In this document: one piece after another, positions 9,501 to 17,500 of the stretch
How positions within the stretch are numbered: the first letter of the stretch is position 1
Layout: the number at the start of each line of letters is the position of its first letter
Source: an uncultured Lachnospiraceae bacterium
GTDB taxonomy: Bacteria > Bacillota > Clostridia > Lachnospirales > Lachnospiraceae
Direction: 5' to 3'
DNA length: 28,041 bases
Assembly: GCA_910587085.1 (NCBI GenBank)
Contig: CAJUMC010000043.1
Location: forward strand, 1 to 28,041
The notes under the pieces: generated by a model
Told to the model about the DNA's origin: nothing
What the model saw: only the letters and a program-made list of their open reading frames with translations
Databases searched by the model: none
Position numbers and translations under genes: made by a program

Positions 9501-10853
9501 AAGCGCGAGCATTTTATTCGCGTCCTCCAGCTTCATCGTCCCCATTACCGCAAGATAGCTTTCGACATGATCGACGATCTGCCGCTTTAAAACCTTGAAG
9601 AACCCCTTACCATACGCCCAGCGAATCAGAATTTCGCTGTCAATCCCAAACAGCCGGTCATACACGCCTCCCGTCTCCGAAGGCGCGGAAGGCGTGCCGG
9701 ATAAAGTATCCTGCATGACATTCAGCGTATCTTCCGGATCTGCCGCAGCACACAGGCGGACGATATTTCTCAGCCTGTCCGACAGCATATAGTTGAGACA
9801 GGACATGCTGACGGTGAGCCGGAACAGCGTCCATGCGCTGCCGTGCCCCGCTCCTGCCAGAATCGGACGCAGCCGTTCCATACCGCCATCCGGCGCGGCA
9901 AGGGCCGCCATCCATTCCCGCCAAAGATGCGGATCTTCCTCCGGATACACCGCGCCCGGAGAAAACCTCAGACTTGCCGCATTCCGGAAATAAAGCGCCG
10001 CGAACCCGGCGACCGCGTATTCCTCATAACGGGCAAGCATCGGCATATCTTCCGCGGCAAGCCTTATGCCGCCCCCGCCCTTCGGCTGCCCGCACATCGT
10101 CCCGCCCTGCGCGGGAGAGCCTTCCGCTTCCGCCGTCTCCCCTTGGCTGCCGCATCTTTCCGCTGTCCGCACTGCGCAGGAAAACGAATTCGAAATGGCT
10201 TTTATCCCGCAGGCACAGCCGTCTCCCTCCCCCGTCCGCACCGCGCAGGAAGATAAGGCATCGAGCCGGTTCTTCCCCGCTGCCTCCAGCGAATTTCCAT
10301 ATTTTTCCTTGAAATACATTGCCAGCAATACAAGCTTCCCGTTAATAAATTTGTTTTTCTCATATTCCAGCGCCCGCCTCAACGTATCCGGCTGATGATC
10401 CGCGAACTCCAGCAAACGGTTCAGGCTGTGTACGCTTGGATAATGCACCCCCTGACCGACCACCGCCCGGTACACCCCCTGACCGATCGCCGCCCCGTAC
10501 ACCGCCGTCCGTTTTGCCGCGTCCACACCATAAAACTCCTCCTGTCCGTAAAACTGTACGGGCAGCATCCTGTAACAGGTTGCCTGCCCCCGCGCAAACA
10601 GGAGCAAAAACAACCGCTTCACCTCATTAGTTTTCTTTCTCCGGAACAATTCCGTAAAAAGCTTCAACACCGGTTCATCCGGAACATCCGACAAATCCTG
10701 AAAGGTAAAACCTGCCAGTGCCTCCTCACCTGTCCTTCCGTCCAGAAACTCCTGCGCTGCCTGTTCCTCTTCCTGCGAAAGGCAGAGCAGTTCCAAAACA
10801 GCCGTAAAACCCCCGCTCGGATTTTTTCCCTGATTGTCCCTCTGGCTGATCAT
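6597..10853 (-). CDS. DUF4132 (MolR/YehI-like) giant protein #2 with repeat linker
   Basis: At 1418 residues this is the longest paralog. It has the same layout as its neighbours: a helical-repeat N-terminal part with LLFARGQATC and FGIDSEILIRW, a DUF4132 core from about 1120 (LKTLPVPGKKDD, FVQNPVMRPFAIRLIWG, SFRYMEDGTLNT), and a final block with YYRED and VPARYFSEILWQ. The extra length comes from insertions. One at about 197-261 is Cys- and Gly-rich and contains SCAVRT twice. One at about 1008-1098 is made of 20-residue repeats, acidic and Ser/Cys-containing. A short one follows the EEFVFP segment. The repeats lie exactly between the helical part and the DUF4132 core, so they should act as a flexible tether. 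A TTGATT-17-TATAAT promoter lies upstream, and AAGGGA precedes the ATG by 5 bases. The next gene, #1, follows after 98 bases and may be co-transcribed. Function unknown. Confidence 0.93.
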   Translation of the reverse strand: MISQRDNQGKNPSGGFTAVLELLCLSQEEEQAAQEFLDGRTGEEALAGFTFQDLSDVPDEPVLKLFTELFRRKKTNEVKRLFLLLFARGQATCYRMLPVQFYGQEEFYGVDAAKRTAVYGAAIGQGVYRAVVGQGVHYPSVHSLNRLLEFADHQPDTLRRALEYEKNKFINGKLVLLAMYFKEKYGNSLEAAGKNRLDALSSCAVRTGEGDGCACGIKAISNSFSCAVRTAERCGSQGETAEAEGSPAQGGTMCGQPKGGGGIRLAAEDMPMLARYEEYAVAGFAALYFRNAASLRFSPGAVYPEEDPHLWREWMAALAAPDGGMERLRPILAGAGHGSAWTLFRLTVSMSCLNYMLSDRLRNIVRLCAAADPEDTLNVMQDTLSGTPSAPSETGGVYDRLFGIDSEILIRWAYGKGFFKVLKRQIVDHVESYLAVMGTMKLEDANKMLALIREQDSALHARLLAERGLGGPDDVREKVIAELVKKSADAELAGRYLRGACGADALFPVSRPDGEKHYYAGGNERDLVDSYLANYEDAEFFRRCEIYMLLNRGGYFFRRDVTHSADLRETADAQGVKRIFADFEAEGVPPEWQVSAVSLIYDTLLHEAGQKSFLAEAADIFEAYLSEDARREGFLRAFAGADALGRFFGLSVLRRDVGRNKKEILAYSQDGAKSVRQELLDILCAGREFEPEVLELLSAKRAAERELAVRTLMCWQESGSETDYRGVFRQALEKEKNAKVRELLQIFPSQNIPDNLQILPVSRGELVKELHGGGAARGLAWAYKIPFPAVHRQNGELAEQKYLQAVLLCYYGQKENARALSVRKNKTGGAAASDPSESGYGLSRNAAFLAEDLDSREFAAYVNELFDRWLTEGAEAKKRFVLYVAAIHGGSAAIGKLTKQIREWSQHGRSAIACEAVRALSLNPLPQALLAVDEMTRKSRSGQVRAAAAQVLQFAAVQRNLTREELADRIVPDFGFDGNAERYFDYGTRGFYVAVTAELEIEVFEAVLCRDEEESACLTGVNTSGEVPRRKEEGSECPGESGIPAEISCRKEEGSKCPAESEISAEISRRKVEDSACLTGLEPSAEVSRAQERRSDSPAAKEAAGRKVLQAGVLPTAQTSCHGRRLKTLPVPGKKDDAKKAAAAYEEFRQLKKQLKTTAEGQKQRMEQAMAAVREWDADAWTRFFVQNPVMRPFAIRLIWGVYEGGRLVQSFRYMEDGTLNTEDGEEFVFPASEGGSPAGGKIPDSRITLQTVKIRLLHPMELPPEKLAAWKEQLSDYEITQPIGQLDREIFTVTEEEAKQRELLRLHGRSAEGAVFNSRLLELGWQQSPVEDVGRFFAYYREDAETGLAARLEFSGNCRKAENEEIIVYGIKFYRIGEAGRSDYVYGAADEEKACRLGGVPARYFSEILWQAERAIG
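7561..7830 (-). repeat. 60-bp in-frame minisatellite inside DUF4132 #2
   Basis: About 4.5 imperfect copies of a 60-bp unit run head to tail with an exact 60-base period. Each encodes a 20-residue unit starting like RKEEGS and ending like AEIS or SAEVSR on the minus strand. The two inner copies (7621-7740) are the most alike and the outer ones more diverged. Because the period is a multiple of three, gain or loss of copies would change linker length without breaking the frame. Confidence 0.9.
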
Positions 10854-10997
10854 TTCCTTCCCTTACCATCCCTTCTCCAATAACAGCCCCTTTCGGCGGC
10901 TGCCTGAAATATAATTTTGGTGTTGATCACACCTTTTTTCTGTTCTTCATACAGTACTTCTTTTTTCACGAAAACAGGGGAAACTGCTGACATATCT

Positions 10998-11026
10998 ATT
11001 ATACTCTTGGAATTTTCGCAAATCAA
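10998..11026 (-). promoter_or_regulatory. Sigma-A type promoter of DUF4132 #2
   Basis: On the minus strand TTGATT (11026-11021) and TATAAT (11003-10998) are separated by exactly 17 bases. The predicted start of transcription is about 10991, giving a leader of about 140 nt before the ATG at 10853. Sequence match only. Confidence 0.65.
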
Positions 11027-11082
11027 TGTCTGCTTTGGAAAATACTCAGAAAATACAGGGAGTGAAAACAGAACCCGATGCC

Positions 11083-11123
11083 AAACGTATGTTCTGATAC
11101 AGCCTGATACAAAACGTACGTTC
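11083..11123. promoter_or_regulatory. Paired LexA-box-like operator sites
   Basis: Two copies of a site start 29 bases apart: AAACGTATGTTC (11083-11094) and AAACGTACGTTC (11112-11123). Each matches seven of the eight fixed positions of the Gram-positive LexA core GAACnnnnGTTC, and similarity extends to the flanks (CTGRTA follows both). They lie 57 bases or more upstream of the -35 box of the DUF4132 #2 promoter, which is not the usual place for simple LexA repression. They could instead bind another dimeric regulator. Confidence 0.4.
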
Positions 11124-11356
11124 TGGTATAACTTAACAAATACAAATCCGAAATGTTGGACTTTCTTGAGCATAAAAGCCTTGCCCTTGGCAGCCAACAG
11201 AACAGGATTCTGCATCCTCTGATATTCTGCATTCTCCGCAATAACCTCTCAAGGTATCGCGAATATGAATATATCCGGGAGCGGAAGCCCTTTATAAATG
11301 AAAAAAGCGGAAGATTATATTTTGACATAACGCCGTAGATCAGGCTGGCTTCCTGC

Positions 11357-11383
11357 ACAAATAATGATGGTATGCATAAAATA
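11357..11383 (+). promoter_or_regulatory. Sigma-K-like (late mother-cell) promoter of the collagen-like gene
   Basis: CATAAAATA (11375-11383) fits the B. subtilis sigma-K -10 pattern CATAnnnTA exactly, and an AC dinucleotide (11357-11358) is placed 16 bases upstream as in the -35 pattern. The gene starts about 40 bases downstream. Expression late in sporulation in the mother cell would fit an exosporium-type protein. The motif is short and the area AT-rich, so a chance match is possible. Confidence 0.45.
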
Positions 11384-11423
11384 AAATAAGAATATTGTCA
11401 AAATTTAAAAAGGAACAAATGCA

Positions 11424-12098
11424 ATGATCTTCAATCGCAAAAGAACACAATGTCATTGCTGCTGTCAGGGTTCTGCCGGCCCTCAGGGACCGGCAGGGCC
11501 TCAGGGCGAGCAGGGACTTCCTGGACCGGCGGGACCTCAGGGCGAGCAAGGGCTTCCTGGACCGGCGGGACCTCAGGGCGAGCAAGGGCTTCCTGGGCCG
11601 GCGGGACCTCGGGGCGAGCAGGGACTTCCTGGACCGGCGGGGCCTCAGGGCCCCGGGACACCTCCGGCATATTTTAACGCAGTTATGCAGGGCGGATTCC
11701 AGAGCGTTCCGCCGGAAGGAGAAGTTAATTTTCTGCTCGCATATCAGTCCGGTGATTTTTCCTTCCGCCCGAATACCGCAGAAATTATAGTGAACACGGA
11801 AGGAGTTTATCGAATTGACTACTCTGTTCTGGTACGCCCCGCTTCCGGACTGCTCAATATTGCCTATGCGGTAGCCGTCAATGGTCTGGAAAATCCGTTG
11901 TCCTTCTTCGGGACTTATTCCGATCAACCTGCCGATACGGAACGCGCGGAAATCACCGGCATGTTTATCACTCCGATTGCCGCCGGAGCAACCGTCACAC
12001 TGCGCAATAAGTCCTCCACGGAAGACTATCTGGCCGGAACCGGAATCGACAATCAGTCAGTCAATCATGCCTCTATCATACTGCAGCGAATTGCTTGA
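11424..12098 (+). CDS. Collagen-like, BclA/exosporium-type protein
   Basis: The 224-residue protein has three parts. The N-terminus is short with a cysteine cluster (QCHCCCQ, residues 9-15). Residues 16-78 are 21 uninterrupted Gly-X-Y triplets rich in GPQ, GEQ, GLP and GPA, which should form a collagen-type triple helix. Residues 82-224 form a beta-rich C-terminal domain of the BclA/C1q-TNF-like kind, with the typical end ASIILQRIA, which would trimerise and display the tip. Proteins of this plan make hair-like filaments on spores of Bacillus and Clostridia. There is no signal peptide, which fits assembly from the mother cell. The start is set by AAGGA 9 bases upstream; the ATG at 11419 runs into a stop at once. 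It is the only plus-strand gene between the minus-strand genes and has its own promoter and terminator candidates, so it is probably functionally separate from the DUF4132 array. Confidence 0.88.
   Translation: MIFNRKRTQCHCCCQGSAGPQGPAGPQGEQGLPGPAGPQGEQGLPGPAGPQGEQGLPGPAGPRGEQGLPGPAGPQGPGTPPAYFNAVMQGGFQSVPPEGEVNFLLAYQSGDFSFRPNTAEIIVNTEGVYRIDYSVLVRPASGLLNIAYAVAVNGLENPLSFFGTYSDQPADTERAEITGMFITPIAAGATVTLRNKSSTEDYLAGTGIDNQSVNHASIILQRIA
11496..11639 (+). repeat. Four 36-bp tandem repeats encoding Gly-X-Y units
   Basis: Four nearly identical 36-bp copies encode GPQGEQGLPGPA (the last copy has GPR). Such repeats expand and contract by slippage in collagen-like genes, which would change filament length in steps of four triplets. 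Confidence 0.92.
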
Positions 12099-12548
12099 CA
12101 CGCTGAACCTTCTGTCTGCATGCCAGAAGGCTTGTTTGCCTGCCTGCGAACCGTTCCCGGCTCTGCTGATCACTGGCGGGATTTAAAAGCACTGCCCAAA
12201 AGCCTGCCTGCTTGCCTGCGAACCATTCCCCTTGCGGCATCCCTCTGTTCGTGTCTTTCTGCCAAAGAGATAATAACTTCCTGACAGAAAGAAATATATT
12301 ACCATTAAAATTAGTATTTTTAAGAAGTATAAGATATAAATATTTATTTTGATCACGGAAATAATTTCTCTGCGAGGCTTTCGCGCAGTCAGAATAATCA
12401 CCGACCGCGCAGCACAGAACAAAGACAAAACCAGTAAACGAATCCTTTGACCGCGCGAAGCTCCGGCACTTTTTATCAAATCATGATAAACCAAAAATAG
12501 TATGCCATATCTGTTGCATTGACAGCTGCTTTAACAGGAATAAATTAA
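12099..12548. other. 450-bp intergenic region between the convergent collagen-like and propeller genes
   Basis: No credible gene. It holds the terminator candidate at 12108-12130; a 17-bp direct repeat, GCCTGCGAACCrTTCCC, at 12142-12158 and 12214-12230; an 8-bp inverted repeat, TCTTTCTG/CAGAAAGA, at 12254-12292; and a strongly AT-rich stretch at about 12285-12370. None of these is recognised as a known element. Confidence 0.5.
12108..12130 (+). terminator. Intrinsic terminator candidate of the collagen-like gene
   Basis: A perfect 7-bp stem (CCTTCTG at 12108-12114, CAGAAGG at 12124-12130) with a 9-base loop begins 10 bases after the stop codon. It is followed by CTTGTTT, a short and imperfect T-tract. 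Confidence 0.6.
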
Positions 12549-13496
12549 TCACAGCACCCCCATATAAGAGCCATGCCATGTTGCCAGCAAAAATTTTCTG
12601 TCCCCGTCAAATGTCATAAAATCAGAAACATAGTCATAATCAAATTCTGCTATCTGATCCATCGTGTCCAGCGCAAACAGGCAGGACAGCGACTTCGCCG
12701 TCTTGTAGGCAGCGAAATCACGGGAATCGCACTGCCTTCCAAAATCCATAAACAAATATTTTTCGTCCTTCGACACCCAGATCTTATCAACAGAACAAAT
12801 TCCCGGGGCAGGAAGCTCCTTCCGAAACAATTCCGTAAAATTCTTATCGGCTGCCACCAGCTGGTTTTGTCTCCGATCCAGATAATAATTGTTTGTCCTG
12901 CAGAAGGATAGGCCGTCCGAAGCCCTGGGCAGCGCAGTTTCAAATTCGTGAACCGTGCGGAATGCAATTTGATCAGCGCAGGCAGGGGATACCATTACTC
13001 TTCCGCCGGGCAATCCGGAACCGTTATAGCATAATTTACAGATCTGATTTGAGAAAGCATCATATTGAATATGTGATGTAAGTTTCGGCAGGGATTTTAC
13101 ACCGGCTCCCGGTCCATCCAGGATATCATGTCTGCCCGTAATACAGTCCAGCCGCATTGTCCTGCCCTCCCAGTCAAAATCCAGCAGCGTTCGGTGATCC
13201 GGCATAAACAGCATGGCATAGCCTTCCCTGCCCTCCATTGCGCTGCGGCAGATTTCCTCCTGCGTTTCCAGACAGATAACGGAAATCGTCCCGGATGTAT
13301 TCTTGGCGGCCAGCAGCTTCCCGTCTCCTGACACGGCGGTTTCACTGACATTGCTGACCGTTTTTACGGTATGCAGCAATTTACCATTGCCCGCATTATA
13401 AACATACACGGTATTTCTGCTGCTGGTGGTAGAAATCATACTTTCATCTTCCGTCAAAAACGGCCGGAAGCCGCCCTTCCACTTTTTTATTTTCAT
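12549..13496 (-). CDS. WD40/beta-propeller-like protein
   Basis: This 315-residue protein is built from short beta-rich repeats of the propeller kind, for example NTVYVYNAGNGKLLHTV near 28-44, GTISVICLETQEEI near 69-82, EGRTMRLDCITGRHDI near 110-125 and CLFALDTMDQIAEF near 280. The alternation of a display phrase with 'current value' strands is typical of WD40/YVTN-like propellers, but GH and WD signatures are weak, so the exact subfamily is uncertain. There is no signal peptide or membrane segment, so a cytosolic scaffold or sensor is likely. The start is preceded by CAGGAG about 6 bases upstream. It follows the GNAT gene by 210 bases on the same strand, with a 24-bp tandem repeat in the gap. 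No catalytic role is proposed. Confidence 0.7.
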   Translation of the reverse strand: MKIKKWKGGFRPFLTEDESMISTTSSRNTVYVYNAGNGKLLHTVKTVSNVSETAVSGDGKLLAAKNTSGTISVICLETQEEICRSAMEGREGYAMLFMPDHRTLLDFDWEGRTMRLDCITGRHDILDGPGAGVKSLPKLTSHIQYDAFSNQICKLCYNGSGLPGGRVMVSPACADQIAFRTVHEFETALPRASDGLSFCRTNNYYLDRRQNQLVAADKNFTELFRKELPAPGICSVDKIWVSKDEKYLFMDFGRQCDSRDFAAYKTAKSLSCLFALDTMDQIAEFDYDYVSDFMTFDGDRKFLLATWHGSYMGVL

Positions 13497-13633
13497 TCTG
13501 TTCTCCTGACCGGATATTTTTATCCATGTGCCTGCTACAGCAAATCCCCTGTGCTATGTCAATATCTGCAGCTGCCCTTGAAAACAGCGTTGTATAACGG
13601 TTCTTTCTGCTGTACTTTACCCGCAGACACAAG

Positions 13634-13681
13634 AAATGTAAAAATCCTCCTGCGGTCAAATGTAAAAATCTTTCTGCTGTC
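13634..13681. repeat. Two tandem copies of a 24-bp repeat
   Basis: Copies at 13634-13657 and 13658-13681 match at 21 of 24 positions; each begins AAATGTAAAAATC. They sit in the 210-bp gap between the propeller and GNAT genes. Part of the unit (TTCTTTCTGCTGT) also occurs near 13600. Multiple AATGTAAAAATC-like motifs can occur at ends of IS21-type elements, but no transposase is present here, so this could be an IS scar or a regulator-binding site. Confidence 0.7.
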
Positions 13682-13706
13682 CCTTGCCGGTCTCGGGTGA
13701 GCAGGG

Positions 13707-14348
13707 CTATCCTTCCTTCTTTCTCAAAACATGCCACACATCACTCCCGGAAAATCCGCATCTTTGGTACAGCCGTTTGGGATTCGCCGGATTACTGCAT
13801 TGCCCGGACACCGTAACAAACTGCGCAACGTCCTTCATTCGCCAGAGAAGTTCGGAGACAATGTAACTGCCCAGCCCGCATCCGCGGGAACCCTTCGACA
13901 CCTGAATCCATTCCAGCACACCCTCGCCGATCTCGCGATCCAGCTCGGCAATCCCGGTCGCGGCAATCTTACCGGTTTGATTGTCCATGACCGCCAGCCA
14001 CAAATCCGCGCTGTACACCCTCCGCTTAGCACAGTCCCGCAATTCCGCTTCCGAGATGCCGATGCTGTCGTAGCAGCTGTTGATATGTTCCGCAAAATCC
14101 CCGGCCGCTGCACTGCATAGCGAATACCCTTCCGGCATAGATGGGGCAGACAGACCCTGTAAGGTGTGAATCAGACGGAAATATGGTTCGTCGTCATACT
14201 GCAGATATTCCCCGGCTTTATAATCTTCCTGATGAAGGATTTTCATGCCGTCCGGAACATCAAGCCCCTGCAGCTTCCAGTACGGAACAGATGCCGCCCT
14301 GCAGGGATTTTTCAGATATTCCTCTATGGCAACCATACACCTTGTCAT
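13707..14348 (-). CDS. GNAT-family N-acetyltransferase
   Basis: The 213-residue protein has a GNAT domain over about residues 70-213. Motif A is seen as VLEWIQV followed by RGCGLG (155-160), the acetyl-CoA pyrophosphate-binding Q/RxxGxG/A loop, and motif B as NPANPKRLYQRCGF (186-199). GNAT enzymes move an acetyl group from acetyl-CoA to an amine on a small molecule or protein; the acceptor cannot be predicted. The first 70 residues are a family-specific extension. The start has AGGAGG about 5 bases upstream (14353-14358). It lies 235 bases after DUF4132 #3 and 210 bases before the propeller gene on the same strand. An inverted repeat, AAGCAT/ATGCTT (14365-14386), lies just upstream of the ribosome site and could be an operator. 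Confidence 0.88.
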   Translation of the reverse strand: MTRCMVAIEEYLKNPCRAASVPYWKLQGLDVPDGMKILHQEDYKAGEYLQYDDEPYFRLIHTLQGLSAPSMPEGYSLCSAAAGDFAEHINSCYDSIGISEAELRDCAKRRVYSADLWLAVMDNQTGKIAATGIAELDREIGEGVLEWIQVSKGSRGCGLGSYIVSELLWRMKDVAQFVTVSGQCSNPANPKRLYQRCGFSGSDVWHVLRKKEG

Positions 14349-14364
14349 TGCTTCCTCCTGAAAT

Positions 14365-14386
14365 AAGCATACTTTTAAACATGCTT
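14365..14386. promoter_or_regulatory. Inverted repeat upstream of the GNAT gene
   Basis: AAGCAT (14365-14370) and ATGCTT (14381-14386) form a 6-10-6 dyad just upstream of the GNAT ribosome site. It could be an operator for a dimeric repressor, but the arms are short. Confidence 0.3.
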
Positions 14387-14503
14387 TTCATTTTTTCCGC
14401 ACCGCTGCACACAGTCCGCTCAATGCGTCCGGCACCTTCCGCTGATGCATGATTGCACCGCAGGCCTTCCCATAGACAGCCGCTGCTTCTGCGCCGCTTT
14501 CTG

Positions 14504-14533
14504 ACCGTACCGCAGGCCTTCCTGCGGTACGGT
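14504..14533. terminator. Perfect 13-bp hairpin downstream of DUF4132 #3
   Basis: ACCGTACCGCAGG (14504-14516) and its exact reverse complement (14521-14533) enclose a 4-base loop. It lies 51 bases after the DUF4132 #3 stop and is very stable. There is no T-run after it on the minus strand, so it may be a processing or RNA-stabilising hairpin rather than a classical terminator. The segment CCGCAGGCCTTCC in it also occurs at 14458-14470. Confidence 0.5.
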
Positions 14534-14583
14534 TTCAATAAATAGTCTAAAAAGCGTCTTACCATCAAACTTTTTTCTGCATT

Positions 14584-17500
14584 TTACATCGTCGCCTTCG
14601 CCAGCTGCCACACAACCTCGCTGAAGTATCTCGCCGGGATATCCCGCAGAAACAGCGACTTGTCCTTGTCCGCCTCATCGTACACATAGCTTCCCCGCTC
14701 GATGGTTCCGGCTCTGTAAAATCTCGCGTCATAAACCGTGACTTCCTCGTTGGCATAGCCCACGAAGCTGCCGGAAAAATGCAGTTCCACGCCGAGCCCG
14801 ATCTCCTTATCCTCACGGTAATAGGTATCAAAGCCGCCTGCGTCCTGCACCGAGCCGCGGTACCAGCCAAGCCCCGCCAGCCTGCTGCCAAGCGCCAGAT
14901 CATTTACGGTTCTGTCCTGGAAACGGGTAAGCCCCTGCGTGCCTGCTTCCTCCTCCGTCATCGCGTAGACCATCCGGTCAAGCTGTTCAAACGGCTGCGC
15001 TATCTCATAATCCGCGAGCTGCTCTTTCCACGCCGCTTTCGATTCCGCAGTCAGCTCAATCGGGTGCACCAGCCCGATCTTCCCCTGTTCCGGAAGTTCG
15101 AACTCGTCCTCCTCCTCGGTGTTGAATGAGCCGTCCTCCATATAGCGGAAGCTCTGCGTCAGTTTGCCCTCCTCGTAAAAGCCCCAGATCAGGCCGGTGG
15201 CAAACTGGTGCATAATCGGATTCTTTACAAAAAGCTGCTTCCACGCGTCCACACTCCATTCGCGCGCTGTGGAAAGCGCCATCTCCAGGCGCTGCTTCTG
15301 GCTTGCAACGGTCGTTTTCATCTGTTTTTTCATCTGCTTGAATTCTTCGTAAGCGGCAGCGGCTTTCGCCTCGTCGTCCTTCTTGCCCGGAGCCGGGAGG
15401 TTTTTCAATTTCCTGCCGCGTGTCAGACTGTGCGGGATATTGCCTGCTCCGTCCGCATCCACGCCCTCAAATACCTCAATTTCCAGCGCCGTTGTGATAG
15501 TCACGATGAACTTCCGCTCACCGTAGTCATATATCCGCTCCATCCTTTCGTCAAAGCCCAGATCCGGCACGATACGGTCTGCCAGTTCCTCGCGCGTAAT
15601 GCCGAGCTGCGCAGCCGCAAATTCCAGGGCAGCTCCCGCCGCCGCGCGCACCTGCTTAAATTTGAATTTGCGCGCAATCCCGTCCACGATCAGAAGCGCC
15701 TGCGGATACGGACTTAAGCTCAATGCCTTGACCGCCTCGCACGCGATCGCGCCGCGCGACTCCTGCGGCCATTCCCTGATCCGGCGGTGAAGCTTTTCGA
15801 TGATTTCACTGCCTCCGTGGATGGCCGCCGCATAGAGCACCCAGCGCTTTTTCGCCTCTGCGCCCGCCTCCATCCATTTATCAAACAATTCATCCACATA
15901 CACGGCAAACTCCGCCGCATCCAGCCCCTCCGCCAGATAAGCAGCGTTTTTGCTTACGCCGCAGCCGTCTGCGGAGGAATAGCACAGAAGGACTGCCTGC
16001 AGATATTCCTCGCCCGCAGGCTCCTTCCCGGAAGCATCCCCCGCCATATGCACCTGCGAAAACGGCGTTTCATACGCCCAGGCAAGTCCGCGCTTCTTTC
16101 CGCCCTTGTGCAGCTCCTTCACAAGCTCCGCCCGCGAAAGCGTCTTTGCGCCTGCCGTATCCCCAGCATCGCTCTCCATGCCGAGGGCATTGCCCAGAAG
16201 CTGCCGCACCTTCGCATTTTTCTCCTTCTCCATCGCCTGAGAAAACAGTTCCTTATAGTCAGCGCCCGACTCCTGCCATGCGGACAGCACCTGGATCGCA
16301 AGTTCCCGTTCCGCCGCCTTTTTCGAGGCGAGAAGCTCCTTCACATCGTCCTCCCAGCCTTTCTGTGCGCACAATATCTCATAAAGCTGCTGCCTGACCG
16401 CCTTGGAACCGTCCTGCGAATACTTTAAGATCTCTGCCTTGTTGCCCTCCGTGTCCTTCGAAAGTATCTGCAGGCCGATGCATCTTGCAAACGCGTCCGC
16501 ACCCAGAAAAGCAGCAAGCGTTTCCTCACGCTTCTTTTCCAGACACTCACCGAAATATTCCTCCACGCAGTCCAGAAAATAACCCTTTTCCCCCTGCATA
16601 TACAGATGATCGCTGATCATACTCACCACAGGAATCTGCATGGACAGGGAAATCCCTTCCTGCTCAAAATCCTCAAACATCTTCCGGATACGCTCTGTGT
16701 TCATTTTGTCCGATCTCGACTTTCCGTCCATCCTTATTCTCTGCACGAAAAAGTACGCCAAGCCCCTGAAAAGCATATAGACCTCAACACGGCGGAAAAA
16801 TTCCTCATCGCCATAGTTTTCATGATAGGCAGCAAGAAGCCCCCACTCATAATGTCCTCCGTAGAAATCATTCAGCAATCCGCAGTTGTAATCCTCACGG
16901 AATTTTTCAAGCGTACTTTCCCCGCGCAGCCACGCTTCGGCTGCAGAAAGGTTCGGTTCATTCTTAACCAGCTCTGCAATCAGCTTTTCCTGATCCTCAC
17001 GGTTGCCTGTCCGCCGCCGTTCCGCCATGAGCTTTTTATACAGCTCCGGCTTGTGTTCCTTTACAAGTAGCATCATTTTATTGGCCCGCTCCGCCGGCAT
17101 CGCTTTCATCACTCCCAGATAGCAGTCCGTATTCTCTTCCAGCTGCTTTCTAAGGATGTTATTGTGGTCTCCCTTCACCGCCCAGGTCAGATACGTCTCG
17201 CTGTCAATCCTGAAAACCTTATCGTAGGAGCCGCCCTTTGTGCAGATATCCGTACGGAGCCCCTGGCTCATGGCGCACAGCGCTTCCAGCCCCTTGTTCA
17301 TATCGGCCAGGAGGCACAGCCGGACAATGTTTTTCAATTTTTCCGAATGGCCGTAGTTTATGTACGACAAGCCCGCCGTCAGCCGCAGCAGCGCCTCCGA
17401 AACCGGCGGCTTCGCGCCGACGAGCGCGGAAAACTTCTCCGGGATCTCCCCGCTTGACAATGCTTGCGAAAGCTCTTCAAGAAGCGGCTGATCCACCGAC

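Larger units (their letters stand above)
10854..11423. other. 570-bp divergent intergenic region between DUF4132 #2 and the collagen-like gene
   Basis: No credible gene is present. The region holds a minus-strand promoter (10998-11026) for DUF4132 #2 with a leader of about 140 nt, a pair of LexA-box-like sites (11083-11094 and 11112-11123), and a sigma-K-like promoter (11357-11383) for the collagen-like gene. A small inverted repeat, GGTGT/ACACC with a 5-base loop, lies near 10919-10933 in the DUF4132 #2 leader. The stretch 11160-11340 shows nothing recognisable. Confidence 0.6.

Noticed and set aside
10850..11215. 121-codon minus-strand ORF overlapping the start of DUF4132 #2 by ATGA
   Set aside because: No family resemblance; it would span the promoter and LexA-like sites, and the ATGA overlap is probably chance.
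11153..11338. 61-codon plus-strand ORF before the collagen-like gene
   Set aside because: No clear ribosome site and no recognisable motif.
12183..12494. 103-codon minus-strand ORF with hydrophobic stretches
   Set aside because: TTG start without ribosome site in AT-rich DNA; the hydrophobic runs follow from base composition.
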